A stretch of DNA of 50,599 nt from Lachnospiraceae bacterium UBA7205 (GTDB lineage Bacteria; Bacillota; Clostridia; Lachnospirales; Lachnospiraceae): assembly GCA_002490665.1 (NCBI GenBank), contig DKUL01000015.1:1-50599 (forward strand), in the 5' to 3' direction. The number at the start of each line of letters is the position of its first letter. Position 1 is the first letter of the stretch. The notes below the pieces were generated by a model. The model saw only the letters and a list, made by a program, of their open reading frames with translations, did not search any database and had not been told where the DNA came from. Positions 7,817 to 15,430 of the stretch are shown in pieces. The translations under genes were made by a program, and so were the position numbers.

Positions 7817-9298
7817 ATGGCAAATTTTATTAAGATAAATGAAAATGACAATGTGGCTGTGGCGCTGGAAGTGATTCCGGCGGGTACGACAGTCAGCGTG
7901 GGCGGGACGGATGTGACAACGGCAATGGAGATTCCGGCAGGTCACAAGTTTGCGCTTGCGGATATCGCGGTCGGGGAACCGGTTATCAAGTATGGTTTCC
8001 GCATCGGAAACGCAACAGAGGCGGTAAAAAAGGGCGAATGGATTCATACGCATAACCTGAAGACCGGGCTGGGGGATTTGCTTGACTACAGTTATGAGCC
8101 GAATCTGGCGGATGAGAAATTCACCGAGGATGTAACCTTTATGGGATATAACCGCGACAACGGAAAGGTAGGCGTCAGAAATGAAATCTGGATTATTCCG
8201 ACGGTCGGCTGCGTCAACAATGTGGCAAGCAAGATAGCGGAGCTGTCCAAGGGGCTTGTCAGGGAAAATATCGAGGCGGTATGTGCCTTTCCGCATCCAT
8301 ACGGCTGCTCACAGATGGGCGACGACCAGGAGCACACAAGGCAGATTCTTGCCAACCTGATAAACCATCCGAATGCAGGCGGCGTGCTGGTGCTCGGGCT
8401 TGGATGCGAGAACAGTAATATCGATGTCCTTAAGGGGTATCTGGGTGACATCAATCCTGACAGGGTAAAATTCCTTGTGGCACAGGAGAGCGACGATGAG
8501 ATTGCCGAGGGCGTTGCGATTGTGGAAGGGCTTGCGGAGTATGCTTCCCAGTTCAGGCGCGAGCCGGTCAGCGTTTCGAAGCTTGTCATCGGTATGAAAT
8601 GCGGCGGGAGCGACGGCTTTTCCGGCATCACGGCGAACCCTACAGTCGGACGGTTTTCTGACATATTAATCAGCAAGAAAGGCACGACGATACTGACGGA
8701 AGTGCCGGAGATGTTCGGGGCGGAGACCATTCTCATGAACCGCTGCGCGAATGAGGAACTGTTCCACAAGACGGTTGACCTGATTAATGACTTTAAGAAC
8801 TATTTTAAGAGTCATAACCAGACAATATACGAGAACCCGTCGCCGGGAAATAAAAAAGGTGGTATTTCCACGCTTGAGGACAAGTCCCTTGGCTGTACAC
8901 AGAAGTCGGGAAGCGCTGTTGTAAAGGGCGTGCTGGCTTATGGAGAGACGGTAAGCACACCGGGGCTGAATCTTCTGAGTGCTCCCGGAAATGACCTTGT
9001 TGCATCGACTGCACTTGCGGCGAGCGGGGCACATATTGTGCTTTTCACGACAGGACGCGGCACACCGTTTGCGTGTCCGGTGCCTACGATGAAGATTTCA
9101 AGCAACTCAAGGCTTGCAGGCAAGAAGGATAACTGGATTGATTTTAATGCGGGCGTTGTCGCAGAAGGCGAGGAGCTTGACATAGCGGGTCAGCGTCTGT
9201 TTGACGAGGTGGTTGCAATTGCTTCCGGCAAGGAGGTTAAGAGCGAGCTTGCAGGATTCCACGACATGGCTATTTTTAAACAGGGTGTGACACTCTGA
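7817..9298 (+). CDS. uxaA: Altronate dehydratase
   Basis: UxaA removes water from D-altronate to give 2-keto-3-deoxygluconate (KDG). The protein has an N-terminal SAF domain (about residues 1-95), then the altronate/galactarate dehydratase core with VGVRNEIWIIPTVGCVN, GLGCENSNI, GMKCGGSDGFSGITANPTVG and the C-terminal FTTGRGTPFACPVPT. Known members need Fe(II). At 493 residues it is a full single-chain enzyme. It shares a transcript with uxaB upstream and the KDG kinase downstream. Confidence 0.94.
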   Translation: MANFIKINENDNVAVALEVIPAGTTVSVGGTDVTTAMEIPAGHKFALADIAVGEPVIKYGFRIGNATEAVKKGEWIHTHNLKTGLGDLLDYSYEPNLADEKFTEDVTFMGYNRDNGKVGVRNEIWIIPTVGCVNNVASKIAELSKGLVRENIEAVCAFPHPYGCSQMGDDQEHTRQILANLINHPNAGGVLVLGLGCENSNIDVLKGYLGDINPDRVKFLVAQESDDEIAEGVAIVEGLAEYASQFRREPVSVSKLVIGMKCGGSDGFSGITANPTVGRFSDILISKKGTTILTEVPEMFGAETILMNRCANEELFHKTVDLINDFKNYFKSHNQTIYENPSPGNKKGGISTLEDKSLGCTQKSGSAVVKGVLAYGETVSTPGLNLLSAPGNDLVASTALAASGAHIVLFTTGRGTPFACPVPTMKISSNSRLAGKKDNWIDFNAGVVAEGEELDIAGQRLFDEVVAIASGKEVKSELAGFHDMAIFKQGVTL

Positions 9299-9356
9299 TG
9301 GAAAAGTAAGTTTTACTAATTAATTTAGAATGAGATAAAATGGAGGATAATGTATC

Positions 9357-10391
9357 ATGGCAAAAAAAGTAGTTACAATGGGTGAGATTATGTTGAGGCT
9401 TTCCACACCGAACAACGAGAAGTTTATTCAGGCGGATGAGTTTGACATCAACTATGGCGGCGGAGAGGCAAATGTGGCTGTGTCCCTTGCAAATTACGGA
9501 CACGAGGCAAGCTTCGTGACAGCAGTTCCGGACAACGAGTTAGGGGAGTGTGCGATTGCGGCTTTGAGAAAGTATGGTGTGGGCACGGCAAATATCGCAA
9601 AGTGCGGAGAAAGACTTGGTATTTACTATCTTGAGTCCGGTTCTGCGATGAGACCATCCAAGGTTGTGTATGACAGGGCGCATTCTTCCATTTCCACGGC
9701 GACGGCTGCGGACTTTGACTTTGACAAGATATTTGAGGGGGTTGACTGGTTCCATTTCACCGGAATCACGCCGGCAGTATCGGATTCGGCTGCGGTTCTT
9801 ACAGAGGAGGCTTTGAAGGCGGCAAAGAAGCATGGCGTGAAGGTTTCCGTGGACCTGAACTTCAGAAAGAAGCTGTGGTCATCCGAGAAGGCACAGAAGG
9901 TTATGAAGAACCTGATGCAGTATGTGGATGTATGCATCGGAAACGAGGAGGATGCGGAGCTTGTGCTGGGCTATAAGCCGGGCAATACGGACGTGACAAG
10001 CGGTGACCTTGAGCTTGCGGGATACAAGTCAATATTTGAGCAGATGGTTGCGGATTACAATTTCGAGTACTGCATCTCATCCCTGAGGGTGAGCCATTCT
10101 GCTTCGGACAATGGCTGGTCGGCATGCATTTATTCACGGGACACCAAGGAATTTTATCATTCCAAGGAATACAGCATTCATCCGATTGTTGACCGCGTTG
10201 GCGGCGGCGATTCCTTTGCAGGCGGCGTAATCTGCGGCTTGCTGGATGGAAAGGATTTCAAGGCGGCACTGGAGTATGGTGTGGCAGCATCCGCATTAAA
10301 GCATACGATTCCGGGCGACTTTAACCTTGTTTCCAAAAAAGAAGTTGAGACACTTGCTGGCGGTGATGCTTCAGGACGCGTTCAGCGATAA
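9357..10391 (+). CDS. kdgK: 2-keto-3-deoxygluconate kinase (PfkB family)
   Basis: This kinase phosphorylates KDG to KDPG, the step after altronate dehydratase. The PfkB (ribokinase) fold is shown by the substrate-side INYGGGEANVAVSLANYG near residue 30 and by DRVGGGDSFAGGVICGLL near residue 280, which carries the catalytic aspartate and anion hole. GGAGG lies 12 bases before the ATG. Its specificity is inferred from the operon; PfkB sequence alone could also fit a fructokinase. Confidence 0.85.
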   Translation: MAKKVVTMGEIMLRLSTPNNEKFIQADEFDINYGGGEANVAVSLANYGHEASFVTAVPDNELGECAIAALRKYGVGTANIAKCGERLGIYYLESGSAMRPSKVVYDRAHSSISTATAADFDFDKIFEGVDWFHFTGITPAVSDSAAVLTEEALKAAKKHGVKVSVDLNFRKKLWSSEKAQKVMKNLMQYVDVCIGNEEDAELVLGYKPGNTDVTSGDLELAGYKSIFEQMVADYNFEYCISSLRVSHSASDNGWSACIYSRDTKEFYHSKEYSIHPIVDRVGGGDSFAGGVICGLLDGKDFKAALEYGVAASALKHTIPGDFNLVSKKEVETLAGGDASGRVQR

Positions 10392-10426
10392 TCATAGTAC
10401 ATAAATTTATAGGAGGAATGAGAAAA

Positions 10427-11230
10427 ATGGCAAATACAAATCCGTTTTCACTGGAAGGAAAGATTGCACTTGTGACGGGTGCGTCATATGGTATCGGCTT
10501 TGCAATCGCGAAGGCAATGGCAAATGCAGGGGCGACAATCGTATTTAACGACATCAAGCAGGAGCTTGTTGACAAGGGAATCGCGGCATACAAGGAAGAG
10601 GGCATTGAGGCGCATGGATATGTGTGCGATGTCACAAATGAGGACGCAGTGAACGCACTGGTAGCCTCAATCGAGAAGGAAGTCGGTGTGATTGACATTC
10701 TTGTCAACAACGCGGGAATCATCAAGAGGATTCCGATGTGCGAGATGACAGCCGCAGAGTTCAGACAGGTGATTGATGTGGACTTGAATGCGCCGTTTAT
10801 TGTTTCAAAGGCAGTGATTCCATCCATGATTAAGAAAGGACACGGAAAGATTATCAACATCTGTTCCATGATGTCCGAGCTTGGACGTGAGACCGTGTCT
10901 GCATATGCAGCGGCTAAGGGCGGTCTGAAGATGCTCACAAAGAATATCTGCTCCGAGTATGGTGAGTTCAATATCCAGTGCAACGGTATCGGACCAGGTT
11001 ACATTGAGACACCGCAGACAGCTCCCCTGCGCGAGCGGCAGCCGGACGGAAGCAGGCATCCGTTTGACACGTTTATCTGCGCAAAGACGCCTGCAAACAG
11101 ATGGCTACAGCCGGACGAGCTTGGAGGACCAGCGGTATTCCTTGCATCGGATGCGTCCAACGGCGTAAACGGACATATTCTCTATGTTGACGGCGGTATT
11201 CTTGCATACATCGGAAAGCAGCCAAAATAA
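10427..11230 (+). CDS. SDR-family oxidoreductase, probably 2-deoxy-D-gluconate 3-dehydrogenase / gluconate 5-dehydrogenase type
   Basis: This is a classical short-chain dehydrogenase: TGASYGIG (NAD(P)-binding), NNAG, a catalytic Ser in INICSMMSE, and YAAAK as the YxxxK pair. The 267-residue length is typical. In a uronate operon the likely job is KduD-like reduction of 2,5-diketo-3-deoxygluconate to KDG, or interconversion of keto-gluconates. The AGGAGG at 10411-10416 is too close to the ATG at 10418, so the in-frame ATG at 10427 is chosen. kduI and uxaC, expected partners, are not in this window. Confidence 0.75.
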   Translation: MANTNPFSLEGKIALVTGASYGIGFAIAKAMANAGATIVFNDIKQELVDKGIAAYKEEGIEAHGYVCDVTNEDAVNALVASIEKEVGVIDILVNNAGIIKRIPMCEMTAAEFRQVIDVDLNAPFIVSKAVIPSMIKKGHGKIINICSMMSELGRETVSAYAAAKGGLKMLTKNICSEYGEFNIQCNGIGPGYIETPQTAPLRERQPDGSRHPFDTFICAKTPANRWLQPDELGGPAVFLASDASNGVNGHILYVDGGILAYIGKQPK

Positions 11231-11269
11231 AGAAAATAGTAGTTTTGTTCAATAGAAAAGAGGAAAAAT

Positions 11270-12232
11270 ATGAATGAAGTATTAGAGAAAATCAGTAAGA
11301 TTGGTATTGTGCCGGTTGTTGTCCTGGATGACGCGAAGGATGCAAAACCCCTGGCGGAAGCTTTGATAAAGGGCGGACTGCCCTGTGCCGAGGTTACGTT
11401 CAGGACTGCTGCTGCGGAGGAGTCCATCCGAATCATGGCAGGCGAATTTCCTGACATGCTGGTTGGCGCCGGAACTGTGCTTACGACAGAACAGGTTGAC
11501 CGCGCAGTGAACGCAGGGGCAAAATTTATCGTCAGCCCGGGTCTGAACCCGAAGGTTGTCCAGTACTGCCTTGATAAAGGTGTTCCGGTAACTCCCGGCA
11601 CATCAAATCCTTCCGATGTGGAGCAGGCAATCGAGCTTGGCCTTGAGGTTGTGAAGTTCTTCCCGGCAGAGGCGGCAGGCGGCTTAAACATGATTAAGTC
11701 CATGGCGGCGCCGTATACACAGATGAAGTTTATGCCTACAGGCGGTATTTCGGCAAAGAACATCTGCGAGTACCTTGCATTTGACAAGATTATCGCCTGC
11801 GGCGGTTCCTGGATGGTAAAAAAGGATCTGGTGGCAGCAGGAAAGTATGATGAAATCCAGGCGCTGACAGAGGAAGCCGTGCGGACGATGCTTGGGTTTG
11901 AGCTGCGTCACATCGGTGTAAACTGTGCGGACGAGGCGGCGGCTGACGCTGTGGCTTCGAGATATGACGAACTGTTTGGCTTTACGAAGAAGGTAGGCAA
12001 TAGTTCCATCTTTGCAGGCATCGAGGTGGAGGCAATGAAGAAGATTGGACGCGGCACAAACGGACATATCGCGATTGGCACAAACAGCGTGGCGCGTGCA
12101 AAGAATTATCTGGAATCGGTAAAGGGTGTCAAGTTCATCGAAGATAGCGCGGTAGTAAAAAATGGAAAGCTGACGGCGATTTATATGGATGAGGAAATTG
12201 GCGGATTTGCAATTCACCTTGTACAGAAATGA
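11270..12232 (+). CDS. kdgA: KDPG/KHG aldolase fused to a VOC-like domain
   Basis: The N-terminal 205 or so residues are a KDPG aldolase, which splits KDPG into pyruvate and glyceraldehyde-3-phosphate. Visible are EVTFRTAAAEESIR with the catalytic Glu, VGAGTVLT, VKFFPAE with the Schiff-base lysine (about K129) and MPTGGI. After residue 210 comes an extra domain of about 110 residues (FELRHIGVNCADEAAA...GFAIHLVQK) with the beta-alpha-beta pattern of the VOC/glyoxalase fold. Its expected metal ligands are not obvious. It is the last gene of the uronate operon and is followed by a terminator. Confidence 0.88.
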   Translation: MNEVLEKISKIGIVPVVVLDDAKDAKPLAEALIKGGLPCAEVTFRTAAAEESIRIMAGEFPDMLVGAGTVLTTEQVDRAVNAGAKFIVSPGLNPKVVQYCLDKGVPVTPGTSNPSDVEQAIELGLEVVKFFPAEAAGGLNMIKSMAAPYTQMKFMPTGGISAKNICEYLAFDKIIACGGSWMVKKDLVAAGKYDEIQALTEEAVRTMLGFELRHIGVNCADEAAADAVASRYDELFGFTKKVGNSSIFAGIEVEAMKKIGRGTNGHIAIGTNSVARAKNYLESVKGVKFIEDSAVVKNGKLTAIYMDEEIGGFAIHLVQK

Positions 12233-12245
12233 AATAGTATATTAT

Positions 12246-12285
12246 AAGAAGGGGGCATCGCGTGTGATATGTGGTGCCTTCTTTC
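12246..12285 (+). terminator. Terminator of the uronate operon
   Basis: AAGAAGGGGGCA and TGCCTTCTTTCT pair to form a GC-rich stem followed by T-rich sequence, directly behind the kdgA stop. Confidence 0.7.
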
Positions 12286-12357
12286 TATACAGCCTGTTTG
12301 GGGCAGACGGTGCTGTTTTTTGCCTGAATGAGAGGACGTATAAGGAGGTTTTGAAAG

Positions 12358-12654
12358 ATGCTGTATCGGATTAACATGGTAACGGAGGAAGACGGATGGA
12401 TTGTGATTGATACAAACGGCTGGGCATCTGAGCCTGTGCGGATGCTTGTACAGAGTGTCGCGCAGGAGATGGGGAAAGAGGTATTCCAGCCTTATGAGGG
12501 GGATGCCCAGTTTATGATTCAGGGAGATCCGTATAAACTGATTTACCAGTATGATGATGTATTTGGAACCTGTGTCATACTGGACAAACTGAAGGACAAG
12601 GATGCTGTTGTGGAAATGCTGGAACGGCATTTTGAAAAATTAAAGGATAAATAA
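12358..12654 (+). CDS. Small protein of unknown function
   Basis: This is a 98-residue acidic protein that I cannot assign to a family. It has a mixed alpha/beta pattern: a strand-rich N-terminus (LYRINMVTEEDGWIVIDT), an amphipathic helix (VRMLVQSVAQEMGKEV), two short strands (KLIYQYDDVFGTCVIL) and a C-terminal charged helix. There is no signal peptide or membrane segment. AAGGAGG lies 9 bases before the ATG, and a HIT-family gene follows 20 bases after the stop, so the two are probably cotranscribed. Confidence 0.7.
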   Translation: MLYRINMVTEEDGWIVIDTNGWASEPVRMLVQSVAQEMGKEVFQPYEGDAQFMIQGDPYKLIYQYDDVFGTCVILDKLKDKDAVVEMLERHFEKLKDK

Positions 12655-12674
12655 GGATAGGGAGGCATATCATT

Positions 12675-13097
12675 ATGGTAGATAATAATTGTGCGTATTG
12701 TATGGAGGGGGAGCTGTCAGCAAAGTTTGGCATCAAGATTTGCGAGCTGGATGCGACCAAGGTGTACTTGTTTAAGGAGCAGAGCCACAAGGGGAGGGTC
12801 ATTGTTGCGAGCAAACATCACGTGAGTGAGATAACAGAGCTTTCCGAGGAGGAGAGAAATGCATTTTTCCGCGATGTCAATCATGTCGCGGAAGCGATTC
12901 ACAAGGCATTTTCACCGGATAAGGTAAATTATGGCGCCTATGGGGATACCGGGCACCACCTTCACTTTCACCTGGTTCCGAAGTACAAGGAGGATGAATT
13001 TGAGTGGGGCGGCACATTTGCCATGGACCCGAAAAGAAAGACACTGTCGGATGCAGAGTATGATGCTGTCATTGCAGCATTAAAAGCGTACTTATAA
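12675..13097 (+). CDS. HIT-family nucleotide hydrolase/transferase
   Basis: The histidine triad is present as HHLHFHLVP, with H95, H97 and H99 in the HxHxHxx pattern. A CAYC pair near the N-terminus (residues 6 and 9) and later residues could bind zinc as in some HIT proteins. The family hydrolyses or transfers nucleotides from phosphoramidates and dinucleoside polyphosphates. The 140-residue length is normal. It overlaps no other gene and follows the small unknown gene. A second HIT protein with the same core lies at 31.3 kb. Confidence 0.88.
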   Translation: MVDNNCAYCMEGELSAKFGIKICELDATKVYLFKEQSHKGRVIVASKHHVSEITELSEEERNAFFRDVNHVAEAIHKAFSPDKVNYGAYGDTGHHLHFHLVPKYKEDEFEWGGTFAMDPKRKTLSDAEYDAVIAALKAYL

Positions 13098-13435
13098 ATA
13101 TAGGAACGCTGCAGCAGCGGAGCAGCAATAAAGCCATGGAATATACTGAATGATGTAAAACCAGAATGATAAATGAAAATGTGCATGAAAGTGCAAAAAA
13201 TGCATTTAACTTCTAAATAATGTAAATATGATAAAAAATTACTGCCTATATGCACAAATTTTAATCTTAAAAATATTATAAAATGCATAAAACATAGAAA
13301 AGAAAGTTAAGGGTTGCGAATTGTGCAAAAATAAGCGATAATGTGAAAGGCGGCAGTCTGTTTTGTAATTTGCCGCGGTAGAAATTGTAGCAGGTGAATC
13401 CCGGCAAGCGGGGGGCGAAAAGAAAGGAAAAAATC
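13098..13435. other. Non-coding gap before the HPr-like gene
   Basis: The first 215 bases are AT-rich and show no gene. A promoter with TTGCGA (13314-13319) and GATAAT (13337-13342), 17-base spacer, follows. A hairpin GCGGCA/TGCCGC then lies in the leader at about 13351-13375. This leader probably belongs to the HPr-like gene. Confidence 0.5.
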
Positions 13436-13672
13436 ATGGGAGTTAAAGTTTTACTTGATTCAGTAGACAAGGTTAAAGAGTTTGTAGATATCACGAGGAG
13501 CGCACCTTACGATATTGATTTGATAAGTGGCAGGAATACATATCTTGATGCAAAATCACTCCTTGGCGTGTTGAGCTGCGATTGCAGAAAACCATTGATT
13601 CTTGACATACATGCGGAAATGGATGAGAGTGAAGAGTTCATGTCCAGAATTGAAAAGTATGTTGTTGCTTAA
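13436..13672 (+). CDS. HPr-like protein lacking the active-site histidine
   Basis: The 78-residue product aligns with HPr over its length: the conserved helix YLDAKSLLGVLS (residues 36-47) corresponds to NLKSIMGVMS of Bacillus HPr. The GxHARPA active-site loop is gone, replaced by SVDKVKE, so it cannot accept phosphate from PEP/EI as HPr does. The serine equivalent to Ser46, the HPr kinase target, is kept (Ser41). This is the logic of Crh, a regulatory HPr paralogue. AAAGGA precedes ATG 13436; an upstream in-frame ATG at 13394 has no such site. A terminator follows. Confidence 0.75.
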   Translation: MGVKVLLDSVDKVKEFVDITRSAPYDIDLISGRNTYLDAKSLLGVLSCDCRKPLILDIHAEMDESEEFMSRIEKYVVA

Positions 13673-13678
13673 TTTATA

Positions 13679-13719
13679 TAAAAACAAAAAGCAGATCCGG
13701 TTGGTCTGCTTTTTGTTTT
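13679..13719 (+). terminator. Terminator behind the HPr-like gene
   Basis: AAACAAAAAGCAGA and TCTGCTTTTTGTTT form a stem of 14 pairs with a nine-base loop and a terminal T-run. Confidence 0.85.
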
Positions 13720-13761
13720 GCGCAGGGGTGCGTAAGGAAATTAGCAGCCTTGCTGCGCATA

Positions 13762-13793
13762 AAAAAAGAAGCCTGTCATTACAAGGCTTCTCT
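13762..13793 (-). terminator. Terminator of tRNA-Leu(CAG)
   Basis: On the minus strand AGAAGCCT/AGGCTTCT pair around a nine-base loop and are followed by a run of Ts. Confidence 0.75.
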
Positions 13794-13811
13794 GGCTTGG
13801 ATTATGTATTA

Positions 13812-13895
13812 TGCAGGAGATGGGACTTGAACCCACACGATATTGCTACCACAGGCACCTGAAGCCTGCGCGTCTGCCAATTCCGCCACTCCTGC
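13812..13895 (-). tRNA. tRNA-Leu, anticodon CAG
   Basis: On the minus strand the acceptor GCAGGAG/CTCCTGC, anticodon stem CAGGC/GCCTG with loop TTCAGGT, a long variable arm and the T-loop TTCAAGT are all present, with discriminator A. The anticodon is CAG. The promoter TTGACA/TAGAAT (17-base spacer, plus-strand 13907-13935) lies directly upstream. CCA is not encoded. Confidence 0.95.
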
Positions 13896-14022
13896 GAACA
13901 AAATATATTCTAGCGCATTTTGGAGTATTTGTCAACTGGAATTTGAATATTTTTTATAAATATTTTGAATAAAGTTATTTTTTGAATTTCATATATTATT
14001 TTGATAATTTATGAAATATGTG

Positions 14023-14051
14023 TTGACATCTTAATGGTATGGTGATATTAT
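14023..14051 (+). promoter_or_regulatory. Promoter of tRNA-Leu(AAG), first copy
   Basis: TTGACA (14023-14028) and TATTAT (14046-14051) have a 17-base spacer. The tRNA begins about 55 bases downstream. Confidence 0.8.
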
Positions 14052-14105
14052 ATATCTTGCAGATACGCAAAGAGCGGTTTGGTAAGTGATTTGCGTTATA
14101 AGGAT

Positions 14106-14189
14106 GCGGAAGTGCTGGAATTGGCAGACAGGCAAGACTAAGGATCTTGTGTCGGTAACGACGTGTGGGTTCAAGTCCCATCTTCCGCA
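14106..14189 (+). tRNA. tRNA-Leu, anticodon AAG (copy 1; insertion site)
   Basis: The fold has acceptor GCGGAAG/CTTCCGC, anticodon stem CAAGA/TCTTG with loop CTAAGGA giving anticodon AAG, a long variable arm, a T-arm with loop TTCAAGT, and discriminator A. The wobble A would need conversion to inosine. An identical 84-base copy lies at 41968-42051. Its last 20 bases (TTCAAGTCCCATCTTCCGCA, 14170-14189) recur at 15625-15644 and 17015-17034, which marks it as an attachment site. Confidence 0.96.
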
Positions 14190-14191
14190 TT

Positions 14192-14230
14192 AAAAAAGGA
14201 AACCTTGAGGTGAATGAGGTTTCCTTTTTT
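14192..14230 (+). terminator. Terminator after tRNA-Leu(AAG) copy 1
   Basis: AAAAAAGGAAACCT and AGGTTTCCTTTTTT form a strong stem with a T-run. Sequence beyond the tRNA end belongs to the first inserted cassette, so the cassette supplies this terminator. Confidence 0.85.
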
Positions 14231-14249
14231 AATGCATATCCATAATCGA

Positions 14250-14531
14250 CTATTCATCAAATAAATCCGCATGTGTGCCTGTGTCAATCAATGTCAATGT
14301 CAATATATCATCTTCTATCAAATATATTAATAACCAATCTGGCTGAATATGACATTCTCGATACCCTTTATAGTTTCCACTAAGAGCATGGTCTCTATTT
14401 TTTGCTTCCAAAGGAATATTGTGTAGTAATCGTTCTACAATATCCTCCAATAAAGAAATATTTAATCCCCGCTTTTTAGCAATCTTCAATCCTCTTTTAA
14501 ATTTTCCGGTAAGGACTAACTCATATTTCAT
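14250..14531 (-). CDS. YafQ-family mRNA interferase toxin
   Basis: This 93-residue protein matches the YafQ branch of the RelE superfamily, ribosome-dependent endonucleases that cut translated mRNA. The signature LSGNYKGYRECHIQPDWLLIY is present, as is DTGTHADLF near the end. H48, H61, D65 and H87 correspond to the catalytic H50, H63, D67 and H87 of E. coli YafQ, so the toxin looks intact. Its ATG overlaps the antitoxin stop by four bases (ATGA), which indicates translational coupling. Confidence 0.93.
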   Translation of the reverse strand: MKYELVLTGKFKRGLKIAKKRGLNISLLEDIVERLLHNIPLEAKNRDHALSGNYKGYRECHIQPDWLLIYLIEDDILTLTLIDTGTHADLFDE

Positions 14532-14800
14532 AAATCAATGTCCTCCAGCGCTTCCGCAAAACTGCCGTATCTCTTTGTTTTAGGATCTCTACTGATTTGT
14601 TTTGCTTCTTCCATAGCTTCTATCACCTCCTGCTTATATTTAGGAAGTTCCACACTGAAAGGAAGTCCGCCGCGCATAATCGCCTGTCTCAAAAACATAT
14701 TTACAGCACTGGACATGTCAATTCCAAGTTGATTAAACAATTCTACTGCTTGTTTTTTCACATCTTCTTCTATTCTTATTTGTGTTTGCACAGTTGCCAT
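14528..14800 (-). CDS. DinJ/RelB-family antitoxin
   Basis: This is a 90-residue antitoxin paired with the YafQ toxin. The N-terminus (VQTQIRIEEDVKKQAVELFNQLGIDMSSAVNMFLRQAI) is the ribbon-helix-helix DNA-binding domain of RelB/DinJ; the C-terminal half (RYGSFAEALEDIDL) is the toxin-wrapping tail. AGAAGGTG provides the ribosome site. A promoter and a palindrome lie just upstream, consistent with self-repression. Confidence 0.92.
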   Translation of the reverse strand: MATVQTQIRIEEDVKKQAVELFNQLGIDMSSAVNMFLRQAIMRGGLPFSVELPKYKQEVIEAMEEAKQISRDPKTKRYGSFAEALEDIDL

Positions 14801-14820
14801 AAGTTCACCTTCTTTCTTCT

Positions 14821-14855
14821 ATGATTATTGTATATCATTTCGTTTACATTGTCAA
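14821..14855 (-). promoter_or_regulatory. Promoter and operator of the DinJ/YafQ pair
   Basis: On the minus strand TTGACA (plus 14850-14855) and TACAAT (plus 14827-14832) are 17 bases apart. ATGAT (14821-14825) and ATCAT (14834-14838) form an inverted repeat that brackets the -10 box, a likely antitoxin operator. The promoter touches the 3' end of the upstream gene. Confidence 0.75.
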
Positions 14856-15430
14856 TCAATCATTCCGTTAACATATCGTTTCCATACTTGCGGCAATTTT
14901 TCTTTTATGAAAGAAGCATAAGAGCATTCCGGGGTTTCTATCATATGCTTTTCCTCTAAATATTCGACACAGCATGAATACCACCATTCCAACTGTTGCT
15001 CTGTTTTATCTTCAAAATGACTCACTTTCATTTTTCCCTGCTTCACATATTCCATAAATAAAGCATATGCATTTTCTACCTTGGTACATTTCATTACTTC
15101 TATGGGTTCTGTTGCCAATCTTGCGCATGGAATATTTTTGAATGGAATGATTTGATTTTCTTCTGCAAGGACTTCATAGATATATCCGCTGACGCCTTCC
15201 GAAACTTCTTTCAGCGCATTCGGGTACAGTTCGTGATAGACAGGTATATTACTGCCGCCTTCAAAACCATAAGGGAACCAATAATAGGGTCTTGATACCG
15301 CATTGCATAAATAGAAGGCGGCAACCACATCGATTGTAGCCATATATACATAAGGTCGGTCATGGTCAGCCTGATTTGGTCTTAACACTTTAATATTTGC
15401 AATATTGCTTCCATGATACAGTACCATCAT
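14852..15430 (-). CDS. Unknown protein with an ADP-ribosyltransferase-like LYHGS motif
   Basis: The 192-residue product begins MMVLYHGSNIANIKVLRPNQ and continues PYVYMATIDVVAAFYLC. An LYHGS motif near the N-terminus followed by a 'tdd..A..' helix is the pattern of several ADP-ribosyltransferase-like families such as DUF3990. The C-terminal half is rich in Glu, Lys and Trp (EQQLEWWYSCCVEYLEEKHMIE) and I do not recognise it. A toxin or phage-defence role is plausible given the neighbours but not shown. A GGGGG element precedes two possible ATGs (15430 and 15427). The gene is complete, with its own upstream region. Confidence 0.6.
   Translation of the reverse strand: MMVLYHGSNIANIKVLRPNQADHDRPYVYMATIDVVAAFYLCNAVSRPYYWFPYGFEGGSNIPVYHELYPNALKEVSEGVSGYIYEVLAEENQIIPFKNIPCARLATEPIEVMKCTKVENAYALFMEYVKQGKMKVSHFEDKTEQQLEWWYSCCVEYLEEKHMIETPECSYASFIKEKLPQVWKRYVNGMID

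Noticed and set aside
13602..13862. Frame over the terminator and tRNA-Leu(CAG)
   Set aside because: It runs through a terminator hairpin and a tRNA gene, with no ribosome site.
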